Source: an uncultured Pelagibacteraceae bacterium
GTDB taxonomy: Bacteria; Pseudomonadota; Alphaproteobacteria; Pelagibacterales; Pelagibacteraceae
Reading direction: 5' to 3'
Length of the DNA: 64,000 bases
Assembly: GCA_902635845.1 (NCBI GenBank)
Contig: CACPPK010000001.1
Coordinates: forward strand, 1 to 64,000
In this document: one piece after another, positions 26,864 through 35,693 of the stretch
Numbering within the stretch: the first letter of the stretch is position 1
Layout of the letters: each line of letters starts with the position of its first letter
Program-made: the position numbers and the translations under genes
Notes under the pieces: generated by a model
Databases searched by the model: none
What the model saw: only the letters and a program-made list of their open reading frames with translations
Told to the model about the DNA's origin: nothing

Positions 26864-27049
26864 CATCGTTAGAGCACCCAAAGAAACGATAACAGATGAT
26901 AAAATTATTGTTCGTTTAACTTTTTCTTTCTTCTTTTCTTCTAGAAGTCTTTGCTTTAGAACATCCACGTTAACCCTTTTTGGAGTTACGACATATTGAG
27001 AGGGGGTCTCTACAATCTCGGATGTTCTATTTAAGCTTTCTGTACTCAT
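26852..27049 (-). CDS. Small single-membrane-span protein, related to the one at 10953-11162
   Basis: This 65-residue protein has a polar N-terminal half, a charged helix (VDVLKQRLLEEKKKEKVKR) and a C-terminal hydrophobic helix. The layout and several positions match the 69-residue protein at 10953-11162. I know no named family for it. It is convergent with the Ldh_2 gene and divergent from the double winged-helix gene across 116 bases. Confidence 0.6.
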   Translation of the reverse strand: MSTESLNRTSEIVETPSQYVVTPKRVNVDVLKQRLLEEKKKEKVKRTIILSSVIVSLGALTMLTY

Positions 27050-27105
27050 ATTTCGTTTATAAGTTTAATTTTAATCATTATTAGTCTAGTTTTTACATAC
27101 TAGGG

Positions 27106-27153
27106 TTGTCCAAAATGGGTTGACTCTTATTTTACTATTGTTCATATTGGGTT
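27106..27153 (+). promoter_or_regulatory. Tandem operator candidate over the promoter of the double winged-helix gene
   Basis: Two direct repeats, TTGTCCAAAATGGGTT (27106-27121) and TTGTTCATATTGGGTT (27138-27153), match at 13 of 16 bases. Their starts are 32 bases apart, close to three helical turns. A possible promoter (TTGACT at 27120, CATATT at 27143, spacing 17) lies within them, so binding would block it. The downstream gene has two DNA-binding motifs, suggesting self-regulation. Confidence 0.55.
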
Positions 27154-27165
27154 TTTTTTAAAAAC

Positions 27166-28125
27166 ATGAGTACTTTACCTAGTATATCCGAGCACATTGA
27201 TGAGAAGATTATTAATAAAGTAATTCAAGATAATTTTGCCGCACTAGCACCCTGTTATTTTACTTTAACAAGTAATTGGTTTGTAAGAGCCTATGATCAT
27301 TGGAAAGACATAGATAAGTTCGTCATCATTATATATTTGATACATCAAGACCTTATATATTTCAGACAAAATGGCTTAAAAATTAACTACGAAACGTTTT
27401 ACGAAAAAAAATCAATTGAAATTAATAAAATTAATATTTCAGACATATCAAAAGATCTAGGAGTTCCTAAAGAAAGTGTTAGAAGAAAAGTTTTAGAATT
27501 GGAAAAACAAAAAGTTATTAAAAGAATGGGTAAGAAAATTTTTGTTGTTAGAGATACACTTTACTCAGCTAAAGCAGTCGAAACACTTACGGAGGTTGCT
27601 AATATATTACATGAATTTAATAAAATTTTAAAAAAAGAGAAACTAGTAACTGAAGTTTATTCTGTTAAAGAAATAATATTAGCAATAAAAGAAAATTTTT
27701 CCTACAGCTTGTATCAGTTTAATAAATTTTGGTTTGCTTACATAAATAGATGGAGAAAAGAGCTAAAAGATTTAGAAACTATGTGTATTGGTATGGTTGT
27801 ATTAATTAACGCAGTTAAAAATAAAAATTTTGTTCCAAAAAAAAATATAAGTTCTTACCATAAGGAACTTATGGACTCTGATACTAGAGGTGTAAATGCT
27901 ATGTCAATTTCTGAGATAACTGGTATTCCAAGACCTACGGTTGTGAGAAAACTAAAATATTTAATTGATAAAAAGTATCTTCATATAAATGAAAAAAAAT
28001 TAATTACATTCAAAGCTAAAGACAGTGCATTTATAACAACTAAGGGAATGGTCAACAAAAATATGATTAGCTTAAGTAATTTTATTTATAAAGTTTTTAA
28101 TCAGATAAGAATAATAAATTCTTAA
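27166..28125 (+). CDS. Putative transcription regulator with two winged-helix motifs
   Basis: The 319-residue protein carries two helix-turn-helix/wing segments, ISDISKDLGVPKESVRRKV (from 91) and MSISEITGIPRPTVVRKL (from 246), each followed by a wing (KRMGKKIFV, INEKKLITF). A helical, aromatic-rich segment precedes each (about 35-65 and 180-220). The protein looks like an internal duplication with a period of about 155 residues. It is basic and has no signal peptide. The family is not recognised. It is the only clear DNA-binding protein in the window, so it may control itself and perhaps neighbouring transport operons. Confidence 0.7.
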   Translation: MSTLPSISEHIDEKIINKVIQDNFAALAPCYFTLTSNWFVRAYDHWKDIDKFVIIIYLIHQDLIYFRQNGLKINYETFYEKKSIEINKINISDISKDLGVPKESVRRKVLELEKQKVIKRMGKKIFVVRDTLYSAKAVETLTEVANILHEFNKILKKEKLVTEVYSVKEIILAIKENFSYSLYQFNKFWFAYINRWRKELKDLETMCIGMVVLINAVKNKNFVPKKNISSYHKELMDSDTRGVNAMSISEITGIPRPTVVRKLKYLIDKKYLHINEKKLITFKAKDSAFITTKGMVNKNMISLSNFIYKVFNQIRIINS

Positions 28126-28973
28126 TTAGACTTTCTTAAAATAAAAATAAAAATAAATCCTGTTATATACATGATTAATGCATAAGCAGCTGTCGGTATT
28201 GCGTATAATATATCAGTGCCAAAAATTTGTGTAGAAACGAATATAGCTAAAGTACCATTTTGTAATCCACATTCTAAGGCAATACACCTCATTTGCTTAA
28301 TCCCTGTGGTAAAAGCTTTCGCGATGTAGTATGCAATAACCATCATCGATACGTTTAATATTAAAGTAATTAAACCAGCTTGCATTATAAAACTAATTAA
28401 ATTTTCTCTTTCTTCGTAAAACGCTGCGAAGAAGAAAATTACAAATAAAACAATATTAAGCTTGTTAAATATACCAACTTTAGATGCTATAAAATTTTCA
28501 GCAACTTTTCTGATAATCATTCCTAAAATTACAGGGACCGTTACAACTAAAAACATTTTTAGTGCTATTCCTGTCATTGAAATATTTTGTGACATTTCTG
28601 TTATTCCAAGTAAATCTGCAGATGTAAAAATTATCAACGGAACAGTAATTATACTTAATAAACTAATTACAGCAGTCAAAGATATTGATAATGCAACATC
28701 TCCATCAGCAAATTTTGTCATAATATTAGATGTAACTCCACCTGGAGCTGCAGCTATGATCATAACCCCTATTGCTATTTCTGGCGGTGCTCTAAAAATT
28801 AAAATTAATATGTATGCTACAATTGGAAGAATTATTAATTGAGAAACAAAGCCTACAATAAAATCTTTTGGTGTTTTTAATACTCTTCCAAAATCTTCTA
28901 GTTTTAATCCTAGACCTAAGCCTAGCATTATCAAAGCCAATATAATTGGCGCTATTTTAGTTACAATTTCCAA
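28122..28973 (-). CDS. BASS-family (bile acid:sodium symporter-like) transporter
   Basis: The 283-residue protein is almost entirely membrane helices. It carries the family segments LGLGLKLEDFGRVL and IIAAAPGGVTSNIMTKFADGDVALSISLTA, and ALECGLQNGTLAI. Bacterial members move organic anions with sodium. The substrate is unknown. It overlaps the convergent regulator gene by 4 bases and is divergent from an Afu/Fbp-type ABC operon. Confidence 0.9.
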   Translation of the reverse strand: MEIVTKIAPIILALIMLGLGLGLKLEDFGRVLKTPKDFIVGFVSQLIILPIVAYILILIFRAPPEIAIGVMIIAAAPGGVTSNIMTKFADGDVALSISLTAVISLLSIITVPLIIFTSADLLGITEMSQNISMTGIALKMFLVVTVPVILGMIIRKVAENFIASKVGIFNKLNIVLFVIFFFAAFYEERENLISFIMQAGLITLILNVSMMVIAYYIAKAFTTGIKQMRCIALECGLQNGTLAIFVSTQIFGTDILYAIPTAAYALIMYITGFIFIFILRKSN

Positions 28974-29126
28974 AGTCCCCTCTCAGAAAAATTATACAAT
29001 AATTTTAATGTATTTGATAAATAAAATAAATTTTAAACCTGGAAGTGAATTTTTTAACAAAACAGTAACAATTTTATTAAATTCATATTAACTTTATTAA
29101 CAATATAACTTTAGAGAGAGGAAATA

Positions 29127-30164
29127 ATGAAAAATCTAATCAAGATAGCATCTATTGTCCTTCTTTTTTCAATTACATTGTTTGGTCTTACAAACAAAGC
29201 TTCTGCAGCAAAATTAACTTTATATTGCAGTGTAGAAATTGATGTTTGTGAAATGCTTGAACAAGCTTATGAAAAAGAAACAGGCACAAAAGTTGCGATG
29301 ACAAGAGCAAGTAGTGGTGAAACTTTTGCTAAAATTAAAGCAGAAGGGTCTAATCCAAAAGGAGACGTTTGGTTTGGAGGAACTGGTGATCCACACTTAA
29401 CAGCTGCTCAGGAAAATTTAACTGAAAAATATAAATCAAAACATTTTGATGATTTATTACCTGCAGCACAAAACCAAGCTAAAAATGCTGATTATAAATC
29501 AGTAGGGATTTATGTTGGTGCATTAGGTTTTGGATACAATAAAGATCTTTTGGCTAAAAAAGGTCTTCCAGCTCCAAAATCATGGATGGACTTAACTAAA
29601 CCTATTTATAAAGGTGAAATCCAAGTAGCAAATCCAAATTCATCTGGAACTGCTTACACAACTTTAGCTACAATTCTTCAAATTTTTGGAGAAGACAAAG
29701 GTTGGGATTACATGAAAAAACTTCATGCAAATATCAATACATACACAAAATCTGGTTCTGCTCCTATTAAAGCAACTGGAAGAGGTGAAAACTTAATTGG
29801 TATTTGTTTCCAGCACGATGGTGTTAAACAAACCAAAAAAGGTTTACCTGTTGTAACAGTATCTCCTGCTGAGGGAACTGGTTATGAGGTTGGATCAATG
29901 AGTATTATTGCTGGTGCAAGAAATATGAAAGAAGCTAAAAAGTTTTATGACTGGGCATTAAGTCCTGCAATACAAACTATGGTTTTCACTTCAGGAAAAT
30001 CTTTGCAAGTACCATCAAATACTAAAGCAAAAGCTGATCCTGATGCTCCAGATTTATCTACAATTAACTTAATTGATTACAATTTTAAAGTTTATGGAGA
30101 TAAAAGTACTAGAGCGAGCTTGTTATCCAAGTGGGATAACGATGTATCTGTAATTCCTAGATAA
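29127..30164 (+). CDS. Periplasmic binding protein, Afu/Fbp type
   Basis: The 345-residue protein has a signal peptide (IASIVLLFSITLFGLTNKASA) and the extracellular-binding fold of the iron(III)/AfuA group, including LTLYCSVEIDVCEMLEQAYE, NPKGDVWFGGTGDPHL and GFGYNKDLLAKKGLPAP. Members bind ferric iron, sugar phosphates or 2-aminoethylphosphonate, so the ligand is left open. The gene begins after a good ribosome site (AGAGAGAGGA) and is followed 12 bases later by a double permease gene. Confidence 0.88.
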   Translation: MKNLIKIASIVLLFSITLFGLTNKASAAKLTLYCSVEIDVCEMLEQAYEKETGTKVAMTRASSGETFAKIKAEGSNPKGDVWFGGTGDPHLTAAQENLTEKYKSKHFDDLLPAAQNQAKNADYKSVGIYVGALGFGYNKDLLAKKGLPAPKSWMDLTKPIYKGEIQVANPNSSGTAYTTLATILQIFGEDKGWDYMKKLHANINTYTKSGSAPIKATGRGENLIGICFQHDGVKQTKKGLPVVTVSPAEGTGYEVGSMSIIAGARNMKEAKKFYDWALSPAIQTMVFTSGKSLQVPSNTKAKADPDAPDLSTINLIDYNFKVYGDKSTRASLLSKWDNDVSVIPR

Positions 30165-30176
30165 TTTTAGGAATTA
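30151..30176 (+). promoter_or_regulatory. Hairpin that hides the permease ribosome site
   Basis: A perfect 9-bp stem (TAATTCCTA / TAGGAATTA) overlaps the last codons of the binding-protein gene on the left. On the right it contains the AGGA that would serve as ribosome site for the permease ATG at 30177. Ribosomes finishing the first gene would open it. A second hairpin (GTTATCC / GGATAAC, 30122-30140) lies just upstream. Confidence 0.65.
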
Positions 30177-32375
30177 ATGAGAGGACTCGTTATCTGTTGG
30201 ATGCTCATAGGAGGATTGGGCTTCCTAATCTTTCCATGGTATGTAACAGGTGACGGGTTTTTCTCATTAAACTGGATATTAGAATATTCTTTAGAAGATT
30301 ACGGTTCGGTATTACCACAAGTATTTATAAATAAAAAGTATTGGCTTTTACCGATATTAGTTCCATTAATTTTTCCTTTAACAACATTAAAATTAAATCA
30401 GAATAATCCGATATATTCTAAAATTTTCTTATACTCAGGGTTAATTGGTTTTTTTTACTTTTTTCTTCAGGGATTTTCTATTGGCATAAGAGGATGGAAT
30501 TTTGAAATTTTACAATCTATTTTTGGTGATGTAGAAAATCAATTTGGTGTTGGTTCAGGTGCAGTTTTAACTTGTTGTACATTTGTATTTTATATCACTC
30601 ATGGTCTATCAGCACGTGGGTGGTTGAATGGGGATAATTTTATAGTTGGAAGTATAGGTAGTATTATAATTTTAGTTTCAACTTTTGTATTTTTTCCAAT
30701 TTTCAGAATGTTTGCAGTTGCTTTTAAAGGTACCGAAGGTGGATATGAAATAAGTAATTTTTCAGACAAAATATTTAATAAAGGAATTTGGGGGCTAGAT
30801 TGCCTTTACAGTGATTATGCTTGTGGTGTTTTTTGGAATACAGTTACTATGGGTACACTTACTGCATTTTCATCAACAATTTTGGGGTTAGCTTTTGCTT
30901 TATTAGTTGCAAGAACTAGTTTCAGATTTAAAAGAACGATTAGAATATTATCGGTATTACCAATAATTACTCCACCATTTGTAATTGGATTAGCTATAAT
31001 AATTTTATTCGGAAGAACTGGTGTTGTGAGTTCGTTTCTTGAATGGGGATTTGATATCGAGCCTTCTAGGTGGATTTATGGATTACCTGGAATATGGTTT
31101 GCCCAAACACTTGCATTCACCCCTATCGCATTTTTAGTTTTAATTGGAGTTGTTGAAAGTGTTAGTCCTTCTATGGAAGAGGCTTCACAAACATTGAGGG
31201 CTTCTAAATGGCAAGTTTTTAAAACTGTTACTTTACCATTAATGAGACCAGGTATAGCAAATGCATTTTTATTAGGTTTCATTGAAAGTTTAGCAGATTT
31301 TGGTAACCCATTAGTGCTTGGAGCAGAATACGATGTATTATCTACTGAAATATTTTTTGCAATTGTTGGTGCACAGTACGATGAAACTAAAGCGGCAATA
31401 TTAGCTATGATTTTATTATCTGTTGTTCTAGTAGTATTTTATTTACAAAACCAATGGTTAGGAAAAAAATCATATATTTCAATTTCAGGTAAAGGTGATA
31501 GCGGCGTTCATCCTGAACTTCCAAATAAAACAAAATGGATAATTTACTCAACGGTGCTTCCTTGGGCTTTATTAACATTTATTATTTATGTAATGATCAT
31601 GTTTGGTGGATTTGTAGAAATGTGGGGTGTTGATCATAGCTTTACATTAAGACATTATATTGAAGCTTTTAGTGTTGATTGGGTAAAAGAGAGAGGTTTC
31701 TTATGGACAGGAACTGCTTGGAACTCCTTTAACACTACATTTACTATAGCTCTAATTTCCTCTTTACCAACTGCTGCAATTGGAATTTTAACTGCCTACC
31801 TATTAACAAGACATAAATTTAAAGGAAAAAATGCTTTTGAATTTGGTACAATGTTAAGCTTTGCAATACCTGGTAGTGTTATCGGTGTAAGTTACGTTTT
31901 TGCTTTTAATGTTCCTCCGCTTGAAATAACAGGAACTGGAATAATCTTAGTAATCGCATTTGTATTTAGAAATATGCCTGTTGGAGTTAGAGCAGGAATA
32001 GCTGCAATGAACCAGCTAGATCCACATTTAGATGAAGCTTCATCAACTTTAAACGCCTCTAGTTCTCAAACATTTAGAAACATAATTCTTCCATTACTAA
32101 AACCTGCAATTACTGCATCTTTAGTGTTTAGCTTTGTAAGAGCTATGACTGCAATTAGTGCGGTTATCTTCTTGGTCAGTGCAAATTATGACTTAGCTGT
32201 TTCATACATACTTGGAAGATTAGAAAATAATGACTACGGCCTTGCAATAGTGTATTCATCTGCATTAATTGTAGTAATGCTGTTTACAATTACTTTGATG
32301 CAATTAATAATAGGAAAACGTAAATTAGGAAGAAGAGACCAAGCCGCTGGAATTTTACAAGGAAATTTAGGATAA
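30177..32375 (+). CDS. ABC transporter permease with two fused permease domains (Afu/Fbp type)
   Basis: The 732-residue protein has two complete permease domains, each with an ATPase-docking loop: EEASQTLRASKWQVFKTVTL and DEASSTLNASSSQTFRNIIL. This double arrangement is usual for FbpB/AfuB-type importers. About 200 residues with several extra membrane helices precede the first domain. The ATPase gene overlaps the stop codon by one base (TAATG), so the two are coupled. The substrate follows from the binding protein and is not certain. Confidence 0.92.
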   Translation: MRGLVICWMLIGGLGFLIFPWYVTGDGFFSLNWILEYSLEDYGSVLPQVFINKKYWLLPILVPLIFPLTTLKLNQNNPIYSKIFLYSGLIGFFYFFLQGFSIGIRGWNFEILQSIFGDVENQFGVGSGAVLTCCTFVFYITHGLSARGWLNGDNFIVGSIGSIIILVSTFVFFPIFRMFAVAFKGTEGGYEISNFSDKIFNKGIWGLDCLYSDYACGVFWNTVTMGTLTAFSSTILGLAFALLVARTSFRFKRTIRILSVLPIITPPFVIGLAIIILFGRTGVVSSFLEWGFDIEPSRWIYGLPGIWFAQTLAFTPIAFLVLIGVVESVSPSMEEASQTLRASKWQVFKTVTLPLMRPGIANAFLLGFIESLADFGNPLVLGAEYDVLSTEIFFAIVGAQYDETKAAILAMILLSVVLVVFYLQNQWLGKKSYISISGKGDSGVHPELPNKTKWIIYSTVLPWALLTFIIYVMIMFGGFVEMWGVDHSFTLRHYIEAFSVDWVKERGFLWTGTAWNSFNTTFTIALISSLPTAAIGILTAYLLTRHKFKGKNAFEFGTMLSFAIPGSVIGVSYVFAFNVPPLEITGTGIILVIAFVFRNMPVGVRAGIAAMNQLDPHLDEASSTLNASSSQTFRNIILPLLKPAITASLVFSFVRAMTAISAVIFLVSANYDLAVSYILGRLENNDYGLAIVYSSALIVVMLFTITLMQLIIGKRKLGRRDQAAGILQGNLG

Positions 32376-33430
32376 TGAAAAAAGCAGAAGTAAAATTTGA
32401 AAATATAACAAAAAAATTTAATGAAACTACAGCGGTAGATAATGTAAGCTGTAAATTTGACGCTGGAACTTTAACTACTTTGCTTGGTCCATCAGGTTGT
32501 GGAAAAACTACTTCACTAAGAATTATTGCAGGTCTCGAAAGAGCTACAAGCGGTAAAATATTAGTAGATGATGAAGACGTAACATTATTACCTGCAACTG
32601 ATAGAGATGTATCAATGGTATTTCAGTCTTATGCTTTATTTCCACATATGAGTGTTATTGAAAACGTATCATACGGATTAAAAATGATAAATGTTGAAAA
32701 GGAAGAATATATTCAAAAATCTTTAGAAACCCTTAAGCTAGTGAATTTAGAAGGATATGAAAATAGAATGCCATCAGAACTATCTGGTGGACAGCAGCAA
32801 AGGGTTGCTGTTGCAAGAGCAATCGTTTTAGAACCAAAAGTATTGCTTTTCGATGAACCTCTTTCAAATTTGGATGCAAAATTAAGACGACAAGTAAGAG
32901 AAGATATTAGAGAAATTCAACAAAAACTTGGAGTAACTACAATTTATGTAACCCATGACCAAGAAGAAGCTTTAGCAATATCTGATAAAGTAATTGTAAT
33001 GAATAATGCTGTTATTGCTCAAGAAGGTAGTCCAAAAGATCTTTATAATTATCCAAAAAATAAATTTGTAGCTAATTTTATAGGTGATGCAAATGTTGTA
33101 AAAGCAGAAATTTTAGACAAACAATCAAATACTTATAATTTAAAAATAGCTGAAATGAAAATTAAAGTGCAAAGTGATAAAAATTTAGAAAGTAGCGTAT
33201 CTGTAGCGCTTAGACCTGAAAAAATTTCAATTAATAAAGATAAAAAAGAAAATTCTATTCATGCAACTGTAAATAATGCTTCATTTGTGGGAAGTAGTTA
33301 TCAATATATATTAAATTCAGATGCTGGAAAACTGTTTGTTGTTTCGGGAGAAACAAATGACATATTTAAAGTTGGAGAAGAAGTCTTTTTAAGTATAAAT
33401 GACCAAGAAGTAAAAATTCTTAACGATTAA
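32375..33430 (+). CDS. ABC transporter ATPase with TOBE domain (Afu/Fbp/Pot type)
   Basis: The 351-residue ATPase has Walker A GPSGCGKTT, signature LSGGQQQRVAVAR, Walker B VLLFDEPLSNLDAKLR and switch YVTHDQEEAL, followed by a C-terminal TOBE region (VALRPEKISIN). It drives the double permease encoded just upstream. The next gene follows after 5 bases, so the Pta-like enzyme is likely in the same transcript. Confidence 0.94.
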   Translation: MKKAEVKFENITKKFNETTAVDNVSCKFDAGTLTTLLGPSGCGKTTSLRIIAGLERATSGKILVDDEDVTLLPATDRDVSMVFQSYALFPHMSVIENVSYGLKMINVEKEEYIQKSLETLKLVNLEGYENRMPSELSGGQQQRVAVARAIVLEPKVLLFDEPLSNLDAKLRRQVREDIREIQQKLGVTTIYVTHDQEEALAISDKVIVMNNAVIAQEGSPKDLYNYPKNKFVANFIGDANVVKAEILDKQSNTYNLKIAEMKIKVQSDKNLESSVSVALRPEKISINKDKKENSIHATVNNASFVGSSYQYILNSDAGKLFVVSGETNDIFKVGEEVFLSINDQEVKILND

Positions 33431-33435
33431 ATATT

Positions 33436-34347
33436 ATGCTATCAAGTAAAGAAATTATATGCCCAAATAATCTTCTAGATCTAGCTCATAAGAAAAAAGG
33501 TGTTAAGGTTGCAGTTGTAAACGCAGGAAAGCCTTTGCCAATGTTATCCATTCAAGATGCGGTAAATGAGAATCTAATTGAGCCAATTTTTATTGGTCAT
33601 AAAGTAGAGATAGAAAAATGTGCCGAAGATATTGGATGGGATATTTCTAAGTACGAACTTATTCATGAGCCTGTGGAGAACGATACAGCAAAAATTGCAG
33701 CTAAACTTGCAAGCGATGACAAGGTTAAAATAGTTGTCAAAGGACATATTCATACAGATGTTCTCATGAAAGAGGTTTTAAAACGTGAATACAATTTGTT
33801 AGGTAAAACAAGGTTAAGTCATATTTGGCATATGAGTATTGGTAAAGATGACAAGCCTTTGATAATCACTGATGGAGCATTAAATGTATTACCCAATGTA
33901 AAAACTAAAATGCATATCTTGAAAAATGTAGTAAATTTTTCACATAGAATAGGAATAGATAGACCAAAGATATCTGTTTTATCTGCAACAGAAGAAGTTT
34001 TAGAAAGTGTCCCAAGCTCTATTGAAGCTGCAGAAATTACAAAATTAGCTAAAGATGAAAATTTAAATGCCGATGTTTTTGGTCCTTTAGCATTTGATAA
34101 TAGTATTTCAAAAAAATCGGCAGCAATAAAAGGAATTAAAAATTTGGTTGCTGGTGAGGCAGATGTATTGTTAGTACCAAGTGTAGAAACTGGGAATGCT
34201 TTGGTTAAAATGCTTATCTATTTTAGTGGAGCTTGTGCCGCAGGAGTTGTTGTTGGTGGAAAAGTACCAGTCGTCATAACAAGTAGATCTGATGAAGCTC
34301 AAGCGCGATTAGCTTCAATTGCTGCAGCAGTAGTCGCTTTAGACTAA
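33436..34347 (+). CDS. Phosphate acetyl/butyryltransferase family protein
   Basis: The 303-residue protein matches the phosphate acyltransferase (PTA/PTB) family, with VVKGHIHTDVLMKEVL, ITDGALNVLPN, FGPLAFDNSIS and VPSVETGNALVKML. It would exchange an acyl group between phosphate and CoA. Placed after an ABC transporter and before a HisD-like dehydrogenase, it may act in breakdown of the imported compound, for example taking acetyl phosphate from sulfonate degradation to acetyl-CoA. Such a role is inference. It lacks the long N-terminal part of Pta-DRTGG proteins. Confidence 0.85.
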   Translation: MLSSKEIICPNNLLDLAHKKKGVKVAVVNAGKPLPMLSIQDAVNENLIEPIFIGHKVEIEKCAEDIGWDISKYELIHEPVENDTAKIAAKLASDDKVKIVVKGHIHTDVLMKEVLKREYNLLGKTRLSHIWHMSIGKDDKPLIITDGALNVLPNVKTKMHILKNVVNFSHRIGIDRPKISVLSATEEVLESVPSSIEAAEITKLAKDENLNADVFGPLAFDNSISKKSAAIKGIKNLVAGEADVLLVPSVETGNALVKMLIYFSGACAAGVVVGGKVPVVITSRSDEAQARLASIAAAVVALD

Positions 34348-34356
34348 ATGATTCAT

Positions 34357-34376
34357 TGAATTTCAAAAGAAATTCA
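34357..34376 (+). promoter_or_regulatory. Hairpin between Pta-like and HisD-like genes
   Basis: A perfect 8-bp stem (TGAATTTC / GAAATTCA) with an AAAA loop lies in the 59-base gap, 30 bases before the HisD-like start. There is no following T run. It may separate expression of the two genes. Confidence 0.45.
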
Positions 34377-34406
34377 TTTAAATAAACGAAATTTTAAAGG
34401 AGAGAA

Positions 34407-35693
34407 ATGGCAATTATATACTTAAAAAAATCACCAAAAACATCATCAACTGACGACACAAAAACAAGAGGAATAGTAGAAAATATTCTAAAAGATATTG
34501 AGACTAGTAAAGAAGAAGGATGTAAGGAGCTTTCAAAAAAATTTGATAAATATGAAGGTGAGGTAATTGTTTCAAAAGAAAAAATCGAAGAAATAAAAAA
34601 AAATCTAGATCAAAAAACTAAAGATGATATTCAGTTCTCTCATGAAAGAGTTAGAAAATTTGCTGAAGCACAATTAAAAAATTATGGCCAAGACTTTGAA
34701 GTTGAATTATCTGACGGTTTATTTGCTGGACAAAAACTTATTCCTGTAAACACAGCAGGTTGTTATGTGCCTGCAGGAAGATATGCTCATATAGCCTCAG
34801 CCGTAATGAGTGTAACAACAGCAAAAGTAGCTGGTGTTAAAAATATTCTAGTTTGTAGTTCACCTAAACCTGGAGTTGGAGTACACCCATCAATTGTTTA
34901 TACAGCTGACTTATGCGGAGCTGATGTGATAATGAATTTAGGAGGTGTACAAGCTATTGCAGCAATGACAAATGGATTATTTGGTAACGCACCTGCAGAT
35001 ATTTTAGTTGGGCCTGGAAACCAATTTGTTGCTGAGGCGAAAAGAATTTTATTCGGAAAAGTTGGTATAGATTTATTTGCAGGACCTACAGAAATTGCAG
35101 TAATTGCAGATGAGACAGCAGATCCTGAGATGGTAGCATATGACTTAGTTGGACAAGCTGAGCATGGGTACAATTCACCTGCTTGGTTATTTACCAAAAG
35201 TAAAAAGGTTGCTGATTATGTTATGCAAAGAGTTCCAGAATTAATTGCTGATTTGCCAGATCTACCGAGAGAAAATTCAGAAGCAGCGTGGAGAGATTAT
35301 GGGGAAGTAATTCTCTGCGATACTGATGAGGAAATTGCTAAAGTGAGTGACGAATATGCTCCAGAACATTTAGAGGTTCAAACTAAAAACTTACAATGGT
35401 ATCACGATAGATTAAAGAATTATGGATCTTTATTCATTGGTGAAGAAACAACTGTTGCTTATGGAGATAAATGCTCAGGCACAAACCATATATTACCAAC
35501 CAAAGGTGCTGGTAGATATACAGGTGGTTTATTTGTTGGTAAATTTATAAAAACTTTGAGTTTTCAAAGAATGACTAAAGAGTCAACAAAAGAAGTTGGT
35601 GCGGCCTGTGCAAGAATTTCTAGGTACGAAGGAATGGAAGCACACGCAAGAACAGGTGATGTAAGATTAAGAAAATACGGCTTCTCAAACTAA
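34407..35693 (+). CDS. HisD-family dehydrogenase, candidate sulfopropanediol (HpsN-type) dehydrogenase
   Basis: The 428-residue protein has the histidinol-dehydrogenase fold: CYVPAGRYAHIASAVM, the zinc-site QAEHGYNSPAW, the catalytic APEHLEV, GDKCSGTNHILPT, and the C-terminal EGMEAHARTGDVRLRKYG. It is not near his genes. The sequence, notably the HARTGDVRL end, resembles HisD homologues that oxidise 2,3-dihydroxypropane-1-sulfonate (HpsN) more than true HisD. That reading is from memory of the family and not certain. A clear ribosome site (AAAGGAG) is present. Confidence 0.8.
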   Translation: MAIIYLKKSPKTSSTDDTKTRGIVENILKDIETSKEEGCKELSKKFDKYEGEVIVSKEKIEEIKKNLDQKTKDDIQFSHERVRKFAEAQLKNYGQDFEVELSDGLFAGQKLIPVNTAGCYVPAGRYAHIASAVMSVTTAKVAGVKNILVCSSPKPGVGVHPSIVYTADLCGADVIMNLGGVQAIAAMTNGLFGNAPADILVGPGNQFVAEAKRILFGKVGIDLFAGPTEIAVIADETADPEMVAYDLVGQAEHGYNSPAWLFTKSKKVADYVMQRVPELIADLPDLPRENSEAAWRDYGEVILCDTDEEIAKVSDEYAPEHLEVQTKNLQWYHDRLKNYGSLFIGEETTVAYGDKCSGTNHILPTKGAGRYTGGLFVGKFIKTLSFQRMTKESTKEVGAACARISRYEGMEAHARTGDVRLRKYGFSN

